Below, in pieces: positions 1 through 9,571 of a stretch of DNA of 64,000 nt; the first letter of the stretch is position 1; every line of letters starts with the position of its first letter. This stretch comes from Bernardetia sp. Its GTDB lineage: Bacteria > Bacteroidota > Bacteroidia > Cytophagales > Bernardetiaceae. The translations under genes and the position numbers were made by a program. The DNA lies in contig JAHDBD010000003.1 of assembly GCA_020630575.1 (NCBI GenBank), positions 62,001 through 126,000 of the forward strand, read 5' to 3'. Under the pieces are notes generated by a model. The model searched no databases. It was not told the DNA's origin and saw only the letters and a list, made by a program, of their open reading frames with translations.

Positions 1-128
1 AAAAAAATGTTTTTCTGCTGTTTGAAAAATAGTATATTATTTTTCAAACAAAAAATTAGATTTTACGTTAATAGGCTGATTTTATTTGATAATAATCTCC
101 TTTTTTGTAAAAAATAGTCTGAAATTTG

Positions 129-159
129 TTTGTACAATTAATAATTCTACATACATTTG
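129..159 (+). promoter_or_regulatory. Bacteroidota-type promoter, TTTG-N19-TACATTTG
   Basis: TTTG at 129-132 is followed after 19 bases by TACATTTG at 152-159, which fits the -33/-7 consensus of Bacteroidota vegetative promoters. Transcription would start about 7 bases downstream, almost at the ATG at 167, so the message would have little or no leader. A match of this kind can arise by chance in AT-rich DNA. Confidence 0.45.
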
Positions 160-166
160 CGACACA

Positions 167-619
167 ATGAAACAGCTTTTCAAAATATCGTTTGCGCTAA
201 TCTACCTTTTCCTGATAAACGGAAATGGTTTTTTGTATGCCCATACAAATCAAGCAAACGAAAAGACATCTTTAGAAAAGTTTTTTTCTACTATTGAAAA
301 CACAAGTGAATCGCTAGATGCTGATTTTGATAATCAGTTTGTCATTCCTACACTAGAAGCAGATTCATTTCCTAGTGGTAAAAAGAAAAGTAAACGCTTT
401 AAATTTCGTTTTTTTGAAAAAGAAGAGAAAGAAAAAGAAGACAAACTACATTCTTTAGAAATATCTTCACAAGGTAGTTTTACTTTTGCTTCTATTTTTA
501 ATACTCCTCTATTCGCTAGATTTTATAATTATAATAGAAACTATCTTTATGTAAGCGAAAACCTCAATTATTTCTTATTTCATAAATGTTATATTCTGTT
601 CCAAGTGTTCAGGTTATGA
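167..619 (+). CDS. Small secreted protein of unknown function
   Basis: I do not recognise this 150-residue protein. The open frame extends up to 86, but the ATG at 167 is preferred because it opens directly with a signal peptide (MKQLFKIS, a hydrophobic run, then a likely cleavage after YAHT) and because a promoter match lies between 129 and 159. The mature part has an acidic stretch, then a strongly charged Lys/Glu-rich segment around residues 68-92, and ends in an aromatic Tyr/Phe/Asn-rich tail. No enzyme motif or cysteine pair is visible. It precedes an RND efflux operon in the same direction with a 199-base gap, so a link to that operon is possible but not shown. It could be a lineage-specific periplasmic protein. 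Confidence 0.5.
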   Translation: MKQLFKISFALIYLFLINGNGFLYAHTNQANEKTSLEKFFSTIENTSESLDADFDNQFVIPTLEADSFPSGKKKSKRFKFRFFEKEEKEKEDKLHSLEISSQGSFTFASIFNTPLFARFYNYNRNYLYVSENLNYFLFHKCYILFQVFRL

Positions 620-818
620 TGCCTTGTCTTTCCTCATTTTAGGTTTTTCAAACTTTTGAAATAACCTATCTCTGTATCTCAGCTTTATCTATACTTTTTG
701 CACGTACTAGAATCAATATTTTTTTATATAAATATTTGATTGTCAAGTAGTTGTTTATATGTTTTGCTGTTTATACTATTTTAAGGTATCTAAATTAATA
801 TTTATTAAAGAAATAATC

Positions 819-1904
819 ATGAACAAGATATTACTTGGACTTATGAGCTTGTGCTTAATTTTGCTTTATACAAGCTGTGAGTCCCACCACGAAAAAGAAG
901 AAGAAGAAGTAACTTTTTTGGTTACAAATCCTATCAAAATGGATACTTCAGTTATCAAAAATTATGTTTGTCAAATCCACGCTATACGACACATTGAGCT
1001 TAGAGCTTTAGAAAGAGGCTATCTACAAAATACGTATGTTGATGAAGGACAGAAAATAAATGAAGGACAAGCCATGTTCCAAATTATGCCAATGCTCTAT
1101 GAAGCTGAAACTCAAAAAGCTCAAGCTGAAGTAGATTTTGTAGAAATTGAATATAAAAACACTAAAAAGTTGGCTGATAGTTCTATCGTTTCTCCCAATG
1201 AATTAGCACTTGCAAAAGCAAAACTAGACAAAGCAAAAGCTGAATTATCACTTACCAAAGTGCATTTGGGCTTCACAAAAATTAGTGCGCCTTTTAGTGG
1301 TATCATGGACAGGCTGCAAGTAAGACAAGGAAGTCTTTTAGAGGAAGGCGAATTACTGACTACACTTTCAGACAATAGCACTATGTGGGTATATTTTAAT
1401 GTTCCTGAATACGAATATTTAGAATACAAAGCCAATGAGAAAAAGGATAGTTTGATGAAAGTAAATCTATTAATGGCAAACAATAAGCTATTTAGTGAAG
1501 TAGGTTATGTAAAGGCAATAGAAGCTGATTTTAATAATGAAACTGGAAATATTGCTTTTAGAGCTACTTTTCCAAATCCAAATGGTCTTTTAAGACATGG
1601 AGAAACAGGAAATGTTCAAATGACTGTTCCTTTCAAAAATGCTATTATTATTCCACAAAAAGCAACATTTGAGATTTTAGAGAAAAAATATGTTTTTGTG
1701 GTAGATAAAGAAAATGTAGTACATCAAAGAGAAATTGTAGTAGCTGGAGAACTTCCAGATTTATATGTCGTTCAGGCAGGTTTGAAAGAAGATGAAAAAA
1801 TACTGCTTGAAGGAATTCGAAAAGTGAGAAATAATGATAAGATATCATTTGAATACAAAGACCCTAAAGAAGTGCTAGACACTTTAGAGGTCTATGTAGA
1901 GTAA
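819..1904 (+). CDS. RND efflux periplasmic adaptor lipoprotein (MexA/AcrA family)
   Basis: Membrane fusion protein that links an inner-membrane RND pump to an outer-membrane channel. The frame is open from 759, but the ATG at 819 gives a proper lipoprotein signal: MNKILLGLMS, a hydrophobic stretch and a lipobox ending TSC at about residue 21. A Glu/Lys-rich spacer follows, then the half-lipoyl motif (YVDEGQKINEGQ), a coiled-coil hairpin (residues ~95-145), the second lipoyl half with the typical SAPFSGIMDRLQVRQGS and LSDNSTMWVYFNVPE, a beta-barrel domain (GETGNVQM) and a membrane-proximal domain. At 361 residues it has normal family length. It is the first gene of an adaptor-pump-channel set (next genes at 2149 and 5412), so drug or metabolite export across both membranes is the likely role. 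Substrate cannot be told from sequence. Confidence 0.93.
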   Translation: MNKILLGLMSLCLILLYTSCESHHEKEEEEVTFLVTNPIKMDTSVIKNYVCQIHAIRHIELRALERGYLQNTYVDEGQKINEGQAMFQIMPMLYEAETQKAQAEVDFVEIEYKNTKKLADSSIVSPNELALAKAKLDKAKAELSLTKVHLGFTKISAPFSGIMDRLQVRQGSLLEEGELLTTLSDNSTMWVYFNVPEYEYLEYKANEKKDSLMKVNLLMANNKLFSEVGYVKAIEADFNNETGNIAFRATFPNPNGLLRHGETGNVQMTVPFKNAIIIPQKATFEILEKKYVFVVDKENVVHQREIVVAGELPDLYVVQAGLKEDEKILLEGIRKVRNNDKISFEYKDPKEVLDTLEVYVE

Positions 1905-1918
1905 AATAAACAATTATA

Positions 1919-2111
1919 AATTACGAATTACGAATTACGAATTACGAATGTAATCTTGTAATAAGTGACTTATAATTTAAACGATTTTACAAACTCTTAT
2001 CAAAAAATATTGCACTAGGAATAGAATTAAATAAAGGAAGCAGTTTTAAATCCTAAACTGTTCATTATGAATATATCCATGTTCGTAATTTTTAATTCGT
2101 AATTCGTAATT
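1919..2111. repeat. Inverted pair of ATTACGAATT repeats in the efflux operon
   Basis: Four tandem copies of a seven-base unit reading ATTACGA occur at 1919-1949. The reverse form (TTCGTAATT units) is at 2082-2111. The two arms face each other across about 130 bases between the adaptor and pump genes and could fold into one long stem-loop. The same reverse form recurs at 44953-44982 between two retron genes. The arrangement resembles a small non-autonomous inverted-repeat element; no coding capacity is seen inside. Confidence 0.55.
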
Positions 2112-2148
2112 GCTTCTTAAATCATTCATTTTTCAAATTCCAATTACC

Positions 2149-5100
2149 ATGTTCGAACAATTCTTAAAACGACCTGTACTAGCTATAGTATTGTCGTTAG
2201 TAATTATATTCTTGGGTGTAATGTCCATTTATACCCTCCCAACTTCTCAATTTCCATCTATTGCACCTCCAATGGTAATGGTTTCGGCTTCTTACCCTGG
2301 GGCAAGTGCCAAAACGCTAACCGAATCAGTTATCATTCCTTTAGAACAAGCCATTAATGGTGCTTGGGGAATGCGTTATATGAAATCTGATGCAACTAGC
2401 GCAGGGGAAGCAAATATTCAAATCGTTTTCGAACCAGGAAGCGATCCCAATCAAGCCTTAGTTCAAATTTCTAACCGTGTAGAGCAAGTCAGAAACCGAC
2501 TTCCTGAGCTTGTTCAGCGTGAAGGCGTAATTATTACACCAATGATGCCGAGTATGTTGATGTACGTAAACCTTTACAGTACAGACAAAAATGCAAACAT
2601 GAAATTCCTTTTCAACTTTGCAGGTGTAAATATGTTGCCTGAATTGCAACGTATTAACGGTATTGGTCAAGCAAGGATATTAGGTAGCCGTCAGTATGCA
2701 ATGCGTATTTGGTTAAATCCTGAACGCATGAGAGCCTATAAAATTTCGCCAGATGAAGTAATGAAAGCTCTTGAAGAACAAAGTGTTATTGGTAAAGCTG
2801 GTCGTATTGGTCGTGGAGATGGTCAGCGTGCAGAAGCTCTTGAATATGTTTTGGCGTATTCAGATAGGCTCAATGATGAAAAAGAATACGGCGATGTGAT
2901 AATAAAAGCCAATTCTGAGGGCGAAATTTTGCGATTAAAAGATATTGCTACAGTAGCCTTAGGAAGTGAATATTACGATATTTATTCTAATATTAATGGT
3001 TATCCTTCGGCTGCAATTGTGTTGAAGCAAACATATGGAAGTAACGCAAGTGCAGTTATTGAAGATGTGAAAATTCAATTAGAAGAACTCAAAAAAACAT
3101 TTCCACCTGGAATGGAATACGAAATTAGTTATGACGTTTCTAGTTTCTTAGATGCTTCTACTGAAAACGTAGTTCATACGCTTAGAGATGCTTTTATTTT
3201 GGTGGCATTAGTAGTATTTATATTTTTGGGAGACTGGCGTTCGACGCTTATTCCTACTTTGGCTGTGCCTATTTCACTTATTGGTGCATTTATTTTTATG
3301 CAACTTTTTGGTCTGACCATCAACATGATTACCCTATTTGCACTTGTTTTGGCTATTGGTATTGTTGTCGATGATGCCATTGTGGTAGTGGAAGCCGTTC
3401 ATGCCAAAATGGAAGAGGAAAATTGCTCTCCTTACGTAGCTGTACAAAAAGTGTTGAAAGAAATTAGTGGTGCAGTTATCGCCATTACGCTACTTATGAC
3501 GGCTGTATTTGTTCCTATTGCATTCATGACGGGTCCTGTGGGAGTATTTTATAGACAGTTTTCTATTACCATGGCAAGTTCAATTGTACTTTCTGGACTT
3601 GTAGCCCTTACACTTACACCAGTTTTGTGTGCTATGATTTTGAAAAATAATCACGGCAAAAAACGCAAAAGAACATGGCTTAATAGAGGATTAGATGGTT
3701 TTAACAGAGGTTTTGAAAAATTGACTAATGTATATGTAGGTCTATTGAAAAGAATTGCTCATAGAAGATTGGTTACAGCTATTTTGTGGATTGCTTTTGC
3801 TGGTGGTATTTACGGAATTGCAACAAACCTGCCTTCTGGATTTATTCCTAGTGAAGACCAAGGAATGGTTTATGCCATTATCCAAACACCTCCTGGTTCT
3901 ACCTTAGAGCGTACTAATGATATTGCACGTCAGTTACAAGAACTAATGAAGGATGTAGATGCAATTCAATCTGTTTCTACAATTGCAGGATATGAAGTTT
4001 TGACTGAAGGGCGTGGTTCGAATGCTGCAACTTGTCTAATTAACTTAAAACCGTGGTCGGAAAGACACCATACTGTTACTGAAGTTATTCACGAATTAGA
4101 GGAATTATCGACAGCTATTCCAGGGGCAACAATTGAATTTTTTGACCCTCCAGCCGTTCCAGGGTATGGTGCAGCAGGTGGTTTTGCACTTCAACTTTTG
4201 GATAAAGCAAATACAGGAGATTACGAATTACTTGAAAAAGTAACGAATGATTTTATGGAAAGACTAGAAAAACGAAAAGAACTATCAGGTGTATTTACGT
4301 TTTATAGTGCCAATTATCCACAATACGAAATCGAAATTGATAACCAATTAGCCATGCAAAAAGGTGTTTCTATTGGAAATGCTATGAATACACTTTCTGT
4401 TTTTGTAGGTAGTACTTATGAACAAGGCTTTATCAAATACCAACGCTTTTTTAAAGTCTTTGTACAGGCTTCGCCAGAATTTAGAAAACTACCAGAAGAT
4501 GTGCTGAATTTATGGGTTAAAAACGATGTTGGTGAAATGGTTCCGATGTCTGCTTTTATGAAAATTCATAAAACACAGGGAGCAAACGAAATCAACCGTT
4601 ATAATATGTACACTTCATCAGGTTTTAGTGGTGTGCCAGCAAAAGGATATAGTAGTGGAGAGGCTATTGATGCCATACGAGAAGAAGCCAAATCATTACC
4701 AAATGGTTTTGATATTGACTGGGCAGCTCTTTCTTATGATGAAGCAAGACGTGGAAACGAAGCTATTTATGTTTTTATCGTTGTTTTGGTCTTTGTTTAT
4801 TTTGTTTTGGCAGCACAATATGAGAGTTTTATTATTCCATTAGCTGTTATTTTCTCACTTCCTGCTGGAGTCTTTGGGTCGTTTTTACTTGTCAAATCAA
4901 TGGGACTAGCCAATGATATTTATGCACAAGTAGGATTGGTTATGCTAGTCGGACTCTTGGGTAAAAATGCTGTTTTGATTGTGGAATTTGCTGTACAAAA
5001 ACAACAGCAAGGATTTACTGTATTGGAAGCTGCCATTGAAGGAGCAAAAGTACGTTTCAGACCTATTTTGATGACTTCTTTTGCCTTTATTGCAGGTCTT

Positions 5101-5325
5101 ATTCCTCTTATTTTAGCTCATGGTGCTGGTGCAATTGGTAACAAAACCATTGGTGCTTCTGCGCTTGGGGGTATGCTTTTCGGTACTGTTTTCGGAGTAA
5201 TTATCGTTCCAGGGTTATATTATATTTTTGGAACAATAGCAGAAGGCAAACACCTTATTAAAGGAGAAGATGAAACGCCTTTGACAGAAGATAAACATGC
5301 CATGGATAATCCTCATGTTTTATAA
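2149..5325 (+). CDS. RND multidrug efflux pump, inner-membrane subunit (AcrB/HAE1 family)
   Basis: Proton-driven trimeric exporter of the HAE1 group. The ATG at 2149 (MFEQFLKRPVLA) is chosen because RND pumps start with this short amphipathic helix before TM1; the upstream extension to 2110 lies in repeat DNA. Length 1058 residues is typical. Visible landmarks: the N-terminal LPTSQFPSIAPPMV, the duplicated porter domains, TM4 with the proton-relay pair in AIGIVVDDAIVVVEAV (equivalent to AcrB D407/D408), and TM10 with the relay lysine in GLLGKNAVLIVEF (equivalent to K940). The last third ends with TM segments and a short charged tail. It sits between its adaptor (819-1904) and outer-membrane channel (5412-6854). 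It is complete with no frame break. Substrate range is unknown. Confidence 0.96.
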   Translation: MFEQFLKRPVLAIVLSLVIIFLGVMSIYTLPTSQFPSIAPPMVMVSASYPGASAKTLTESVIIPLEQAINGAWGMRYMKSDATSAGEANIQIVFEPGSDPNQALVQISNRVEQVRNRLPELVQREGVIITPMMPSMLMYVNLYSTDKNANMKFLFNFAGVNMLPELQRINGIGQARILGSRQYAMRIWLNPERMRAYKISPDEVMKALEEQSVIGKAGRIGRGDGQRAEALEYVLAYSDRLNDEKEYGDVIIKANSEGEILRLKDIATVALGSEYYDIYSNINGYPSAAIVLKQTYGSNASAVIEDVKIQLEELKKTFPPGMEYEISYDVSSFLDASTENVVHTLRDAFILVALVVFIFLGDWRSTLIPTLAVPISLIGAFIFMQLFGLTINMITLFALVLAIGIVVDDAIVVVEAVHAKMEEENCSPYVAVQKVLKEISGAVIAITLLMTAVFVPIAFMTGPVGVFYRQFSITMASSIVLSGLVALTLTPVLCAMILKNNHGKKRKRTWLNRGLDGFNRGFEKLTNVYVGLLKRIAHRRLVTAILWIAFAGGIYGIATNLPSGFIPSEDQGMVYAIIQTPPGSTLERTNDIARQLQELMKDVDAIQSVSTIAGYEVLTEGRGSNAATCLINLKPWSERHHTVTEVIHELEELSTAIPGATIEFFDPPAVPGYGAAGGFALQLLDKANTGDYELLEKVTNDFMERLEKRKELSGVFTFYSANYPQYEIEIDNQLAMQKGVSIGNAMNTLSVFVGSTYEQGFIKYQRFFKVFVQASPEFRKLPEDVLNLWVKNDVGEMVPMSAFMKIHKTQGANEINRYNMYTSSGFSGVPAKGYSSGEAIDAIREEAKSLPNGFDIDWAALSYDEARRGNEAIYVFIVVLVFVYFVLAAQYESFIIPLAVIFSLPAGVFGSFLLVKSMGLANDIYAQVGLVMLVGLLGKNAVLIVEFAVQKQQQGFTVLEAAIEGAKVRFRPILMTSFAFIAGLIPLILAHGAGAIGNKTIGASALGGMLFGTVFGVIIVPGLYYIFGTIAEGKHLIKGEDETPLTEDKHAMDNPHVL

Positions 5326-5332
5326 TTTATTC

Positions 5333-5370
5333 TTTTTTTGGTTCAAGCGTCGACGCTTGAACCAAAAAAA
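5333..5370. terminator. 38-base perfect palindrome between pump and channel genes
   Basis: A perfect inverted repeat centred at 5351/5352: seven T, G, GTTCAAGCGTC and then the exact complement ending in seven A. As RNA it makes a very stable hairpin flanked by U and A tracts, so it can act as a bidirectional intrinsic terminator or an attenuator that lowers expression of the downstream outer-membrane channel relative to the pump. It might instead be one of the dispersed palindromes of this genome. Confidence 0.6.
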
Positions 5371-5411
5371 TATAACATATTTTATCCAAAAAAAAAAAAC
5401 ATAAAAAAATC

Positions 5412-6854
5412 ATGTTCAAAATAAAAAAATACAAACTCTATAATTATTTGGTCTTTCTATTTATTTCTTCGTTTGTTACAGCTTGTTCTGTTCCTACGTT
5501 GGTAAATAAAAATGCAAATCCACAAACGCCTAAAAATTATTCAAATCAAGCTGACTCTACAAATTCAGCTAAAATGAATTGGAAGCAGTATTTTAATGAT
5601 AAAAATTTAATTGCTCTAATTGATACAGCACTCAAAAATAATCAAGAATTAAATATTACACTTCAAGAAATTCAGATTGCAAATAATGAAGTAAGAATTA
5701 GAAAAGGAGAATACCTACCTTTTGTAGATATTGCTGCAGGTGCAGGAATAGAAAAACCTAGTCGTTATACTAGCAAAGGAGCAAGCGATGCGATGAGTGA
5801 AATTGAAGATGGCAGAAAGACACCTGACCCTTTACAAGATTATATGATAGGAGCGTATGCAAGTTGGGAAGTCGATATTTGGAAGAAACTTAGAAATGCC
5901 AAAAAATCAGCTTATCTCAATTACTTATCTTCTATCGAAGGCAGAAATTTCTTAGTAACCAATATTATTGCTGAAATTGCTAATTCGTATTACGAACTTT
6001 TAGCCTTGGATAATCAGTTGGATATCATTAATAAAAATATTGAAATTCAAACGAACGCATTGCGAATTGTTCGCCTTCAAAAACAAGCTGGTAAGGTTAC
6101 TGAGCTGGCAGTCAAGCGTTTTGAAGCTCAGCTTTTAAATACAACAAGTTTGCAGTTTGATATTCTTCAAGATATTACGGTTACAGAAAATAAAATTAAC
6201 TTTTTATTAGGTCGTTATCCTCAACCAATTGAAAGAAATTCTACTGATTTTATGGCTTCTGTTCCAAATACAATTTCGGCAGGAATTCCTTCACAGCTTT
6301 TGGGAAATCGTCCAGATATTAAACAAGCAGAATTAAAATTGGCAGCTACAAAGCTAGACATTGCTGTAGCAAAAGCTAATTTTTATCCTTCTTTGCGTCT
6401 TACGGCTGGTTTGGGACTGCGTGCTTTCAATCCTACGTTCTTAGTAAAAGCTCCTGAATCTATTTTATATTCATTGGCTGGAGATTTGGCTTCCCCTCTT
6501 ATCAATAGAAATGCCATTAAAGCAAATTATTTGACTGCCAATTCAAAGCAAATTCAAGCTATTTATGATTATGAAAGAACAATTTTGAACGGTTATTTAG
6601 AAGTTACAAATCAGTTATCTTATATCAATAATTTACAACAAAAATATGATTTGGAAACCCAACAAGTAGAAGCTCTTAATCAGGCAACTACAATTTCAAA
6701 TGATCTTTTTCAAGCGACAAGAGCCGACTATATGGAAGTTTTACTGACTCAACGTGATGTTTTGGAAGCAAAAGTAGAACTTATAAATACTAAAATGCAA
6801 CAGATGAATGCCATTGTAAATGTATATCGTGCCTTAGGTGGTGGTTGGAACTAG
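5412..6854 (+). CDS. Outer-membrane efflux channel lipoprotein (TolC/NodT family)
   Basis: 480-residue outer-membrane factor that would complete the tripartite efflux system. It starts with a basic N-terminus (MFKIKKYKL), a hydrophobic segment and a lipobox ending SFVTAC at residue ~25, as in the NodT/OprM lipoprotein branch. Family signs are WKQYFNDKNLIALIDTALKN near the N-terminus, two repeated outer-membrane-efflux domains with long helices, GNRPDIKQAELKLAATKLDI in the second half (the classic RPDIxxAE motif), and FYPSLRLTAGLG. The C-terminus with LTQRDVLEAKVELINTK is complete. It is separated from the pump gene by 86 bases containing a strong palindrome, so its level may be set separately. 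It is followed by a bidirectional terminator. Confidence 0.94.
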   Translation: MFKIKKYKLYNYLVFLFISSFVTACSVPTLVNKNANPQTPKNYSNQADSTNSAKMNWKQYFNDKNLIALIDTALKNNQELNITLQEIQIANNEVRIRKGEYLPFVDIAAGAGIEKPSRYTSKGASDAMSEIEDGRKTPDPLQDYMIGAYASWEVDIWKKLRNAKKSAYLNYLSSIEGRNFLVTNIIAEIANSYYELLALDNQLDIINKNIEIQTNALRIVRLQKQAGKVTELAVKRFEAQLLNTTSLQFDILQDITVTENKINFLLGRYPQPIERNSTDFMASVPNTISAGIPSQLLGNRPDIKQAELKLAATKLDIAVAKANFYPSLRLTAGLGLRAFNPTFLVKAPESILYSLAGDLASPLINRNAIKANYLTANSKQIQAIYDYERTILNGYLEVTNQLSYINNLQQKYDLETQQVEALNQATTISNDLFQATRADYMEVLLTQRDVLEAKVELINTKMQQMNAIVNVYRALGGGWN

Positions 6855-6898
6855 AAATTACACAAGAGCAAGTTCTTAACTCTCTTTATTTAAACATA

Positions 6899-6933
6899 AA
6901 AAAAGCTATCCATATTTTTTGGATAGCTTTTTT
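6899..6933. terminator. Bidirectional intrinsic terminator
   Basis: Stem GCTATCCA (6905-6912) pairs with TGGATAGC (6920-6927) around a 7-base loop, with seven A before and six T after. It lies between the convergent channel gene (ends 6854) and recQ (ends 6985) and can serve both. Confidence 0.85.
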
Positions 6934-6984
6934 CAGTTGTACTTTTGATATATAATCAATTTTTATAAAATTTCAGATGTTATT

Positions 6985-9174
6985 TTACATCGCATATTCT
7001 GATAAAAACTTAATACGCATTAGTCGTAATTCGTCTTCTCCATATTCGTCTTCTTCAAACTCATCTAAAGCATCTTGAATACTATCTGTTTCAGCGTTCA
7101 TAAAATAATCATAGATTTCATCCTGACGATCATAATCCATTATTTTATCAATATAATAATCAAGATTAAGTTTTGTTCCTGAATAACAGATATGTTCTAT
7201 TTCAGAAATTAAATCACTTACTTTTATGCCTTTTGCATCAGCAATTTCTTCTAAGTCAATCATTCTATCAATCTGTTGAATAATAAAAATTTTGACTTTT
7301 GATTTATTAGCCGTTTGTTTTACTAATACTTCTGCATCGGTTTCAATATCATTATCCTCTACATATTTGTTAATGGCATCTAAAAATACTTTACCAAACT
7401 TATCTACCTTTGCCATTCCAACACCATTTATTTGTGCTAGTTCGTCATTGGTGGTAGGATAAACAGTTGCCATTTCTTCCAAAGAAGGATCTTGAAAGAT
7501 TACATAAGGAGGAAACCCTTTTTCTTTTGCTAATTTTTTACGTAATTTTTTAAGTAAATCAAATAAAACAGGGTCATGTCCTCTGTCTACTGTTGTTCCT
7601 CCAATATCTTTTTCTTCGTCTTCTGCTGTGATTTTACTAAAGTCGTGATCTTCTGTCAGCATTACCTTATGTGCCTTTGGATTTTCCAAAAACTTTCTTC
7701 CTTTATCATTTAACTTTACAACACCGTGATTGTCAAAATCTTTGTTGAGATAATTAAATAATAAAACTTGACGAATTACAGAACGCCAATATTGAACAGT
7801 TTGATCTTTTCCATTACCAAAAACACTTACTTTATTATGACTATAACTTTTGACATAGTCAGTTTCTTTTCCTATCAGTACATCAGCGATATGACTAATC
7901 GTAAAACGTTCTTCTGTTTCTTTGACAGCTTTCAACACCCACTCTGTATGTTCATTAGCTTCAAATTTTGGTTTTGGTTTGTCTGTATTGTCATTAAAAC
8001 CTCCGTCTTTATCTACATTTTCTCCAAAATAATGAAGTAATTGTCTTCTTCTACAAACTCCAGAAGTAGCATAATCCATCATTTCTTGTAACAAATGACG
8101 TGCATTGTCTCGTTCTGTAACTGGTTTGTCTTTATTGAATTTTTCTAGTTTATGAATATCTTCTGGACTATAAAACATAATACAGTCGGCATTCAATCCA
8201 TCTCTTCCTGCTCTTCCTGTCTCTTGATAATAGCCTTCTAAAGACTTTGGTGCATCATAATGAATCACACAACGAACATCTGGCTTGTCAATTCCCATTC
8301 CGAAGGCAATAGTAGCAACAATTATGTCTACTTCTTCATTTAGGAAAGCATCTTGATTTTGCATTCGGATACTAGAATCCAACCCTGCATGATAAGGACG
8401 TGATTTTATATCATTGACTTTCAAAAATTCGTGAATTTCTTCTACCTTTTTTCTACTCAAACAATAAATGATACCTGATTGTCCTTTTTTTCCTTTTAAA
8501 TATTTTATTAACTGTTTTTTTACATTTTTCTTTGGACGAACTTCATAATATAAATTCTGACGATTAAATGAAGTTTTGAAGACATTTGCATCTTCCATGT
8601 GAAGATTCTTTTGAATGTCTTGTTGTACTTTTGGTGTTGCTGTTGCTGTAAGCGCAATGATAGGTAAATTTCCGAGTGAATCTACAATGAAACGGATACG
8701 ACGATACTCTGGACGAAAATCATGTCCCCATTCCGAAATACAGTGAGCTTCATCAATAGCAATAAAAGAAAGATTGGCTTTAGATAAAAAATCTAAATTT
8801 TCTGGCTTGGTAAGAGATTCAGGAGCAACATAAAGCAGTTTTGTATTTCCTGCCAGTACTGATTTTTTGACTTTATTACTTTCTGATTTTGAGAGCGTGG
8901 AGTTGAGAAAAGAAGCATTGATTCCGACAGCATTCAGCTGATCAACTTGATTTTTCATGAGAGCTATCAAAGGCGAAATTACGATTGCTGTCCCCTCCCT
9001 TACAATAGCAGGAAGTTGATAACAAAGTGATTTGCCTGCTCCTGTGGGCATAATTACAAATGTATTTTTGCCATCAAGAAGGTTTTGAATAATTGTTTCT
9101 TGATTTCCTCTAAATTGATTATATCCAAAAACTTCTTTTAGTGTTTTTTTGAGATTTATTTTTTGCTCTACCAT
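6985..9174 (-). CDS. recQ: ATP-dependent DNA helicase RecQ, zinc site apparently lost
   Basis: 3'-5' DNA helicase for recombination and fork repair. Domains in order: helicase core with Walker A (MPTGAGKSLCYQ, ~res 41-52), the DEAH box (AIDEAHCISEWGHDFRP, ~res 138-154), motif VI (QETGRAGRDG), RQC region, HRDC domain (~res 525-600, with LAQINGVGMAKVDKFG) and a C-terminal helix-turn-helix-like extension common in Bacteroidota RecQ. Length 729 is normal for that group. Oddity: the RQC zinc module usually reads CRRxxLLxYFGE followed by CGNCDxC. Here the first cysteine is kept (CRRRQLLHYFGE, ~res 372) but the second cluster reads DGGFNDNTDKP with no cysteine. So three of four zinc ligands seem absent. 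The gene is otherwise intact. No promoter match was found upstream. Confidence 0.96.
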   Translation of the reverse strand: MVEQKINLKKTLKEVFGYNQFRGNQETIIQNLLDGKNTFVIMPTGAGKSLCYQLPAIVREGTAIVISPLIALMKNQVDQLNAVGINASFLNSTLSKSESNKVKKSVLAGNTKLLYVAPESLTKPENLDFLSKANLSFIAIDEAHCISEWGHDFRPEYRRIRFIVDSLGNLPIIALTATATPKVQQDIQKNLHMEDANVFKTSFNRQNLYYEVRPKKNVKKQLIKYLKGKKGQSGIIYCLSRKKVEEIHEFLKVNDIKSRPYHAGLDSSIRMQNQDAFLNEEVDIIVATIAFGMGIDKPDVRCVIHYDAPKSLEGYYQETGRAGRDGLNADCIMFYSPEDIHKLEKFNKDKPVTERDNARHLLQEMMDYATSGVCRRRQLLHYFGENVDKDGGFNDNTDKPKPKFEANEHTEWVLKAVKETEERFTISHIADVLIGKETDYVKSYSHNKVSVFGNGKDQTVQYWRSVIRQVLLFNYLNKDFDNHGVVKLNDKGRKFLENPKAHKVMLTEDHDFSKITAEDEEKDIGGTTVDRGHDPVLFDLLKKLRKKLAKEKGFPPYVIFQDPSLEEMATVYPTTNDELAQINGVGMAKVDKFGKVFLDAINKYVEDNDIETDAEVLVKQTANKSKVKIFIIQQIDRMIDLEEIADAKGIKVSDLISEIEHICYSGTKLNLDYYIDKIMDYDRQDEIYDYFMNAETDSIQDALDEFEEDEYGEDELRLMRIKFLSEYAM

Positions 9175-9571
9175 TTTAAAACCTTTTGTAAGATAGGGTA
9201 CGACTTGTGAAATAGTATTAATACGAAGTTGTTTAGAGAGTTTATAATCCTGCTTGAATTACATTCATCTAATCTTTTGTTTTCTACTATATTTGATTAT
9301 TTCGTGCTAGTTAAAACTTTAATTTTCTAATTCTATATAATAAAGTTAGCACAAAACTTTTAGAAAACAAGCCTATTTTTTTGTTTTATAGAAAAATAAT
9401 TTACAATAAAGTACCTTTCTATTCACAATTTAGTTACAGATTCTTCATGAAACATTTATAAATCTGTTTTTGATAAGCATTTTTATTTACGTATTTATCT
9501 ATTACCAATATACTCAATTACTGTAAAAAAACAACTATCTTTAAGGGTGATTTTTTCAATTTATAAAATTA
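9175..9571. other. Intergenic stretch with nothing recognised
   Basis: 397 bases of AT-rich DNA between recQ and the glycosyltransferase gene, both on the minus strand. No open frame of note, no hairpin with a U-tract, no tRNA-like fold and no match to TAnnTTTG on the minus strand was seen. It must hold the recQ promoter, which I cannot place. Confidence 0.4.

Noticed and set aside
4628-4843. Extra open frame inside the RND pump gene
   Set aside because: It lies in another frame of a clearly coding region with no independent support.
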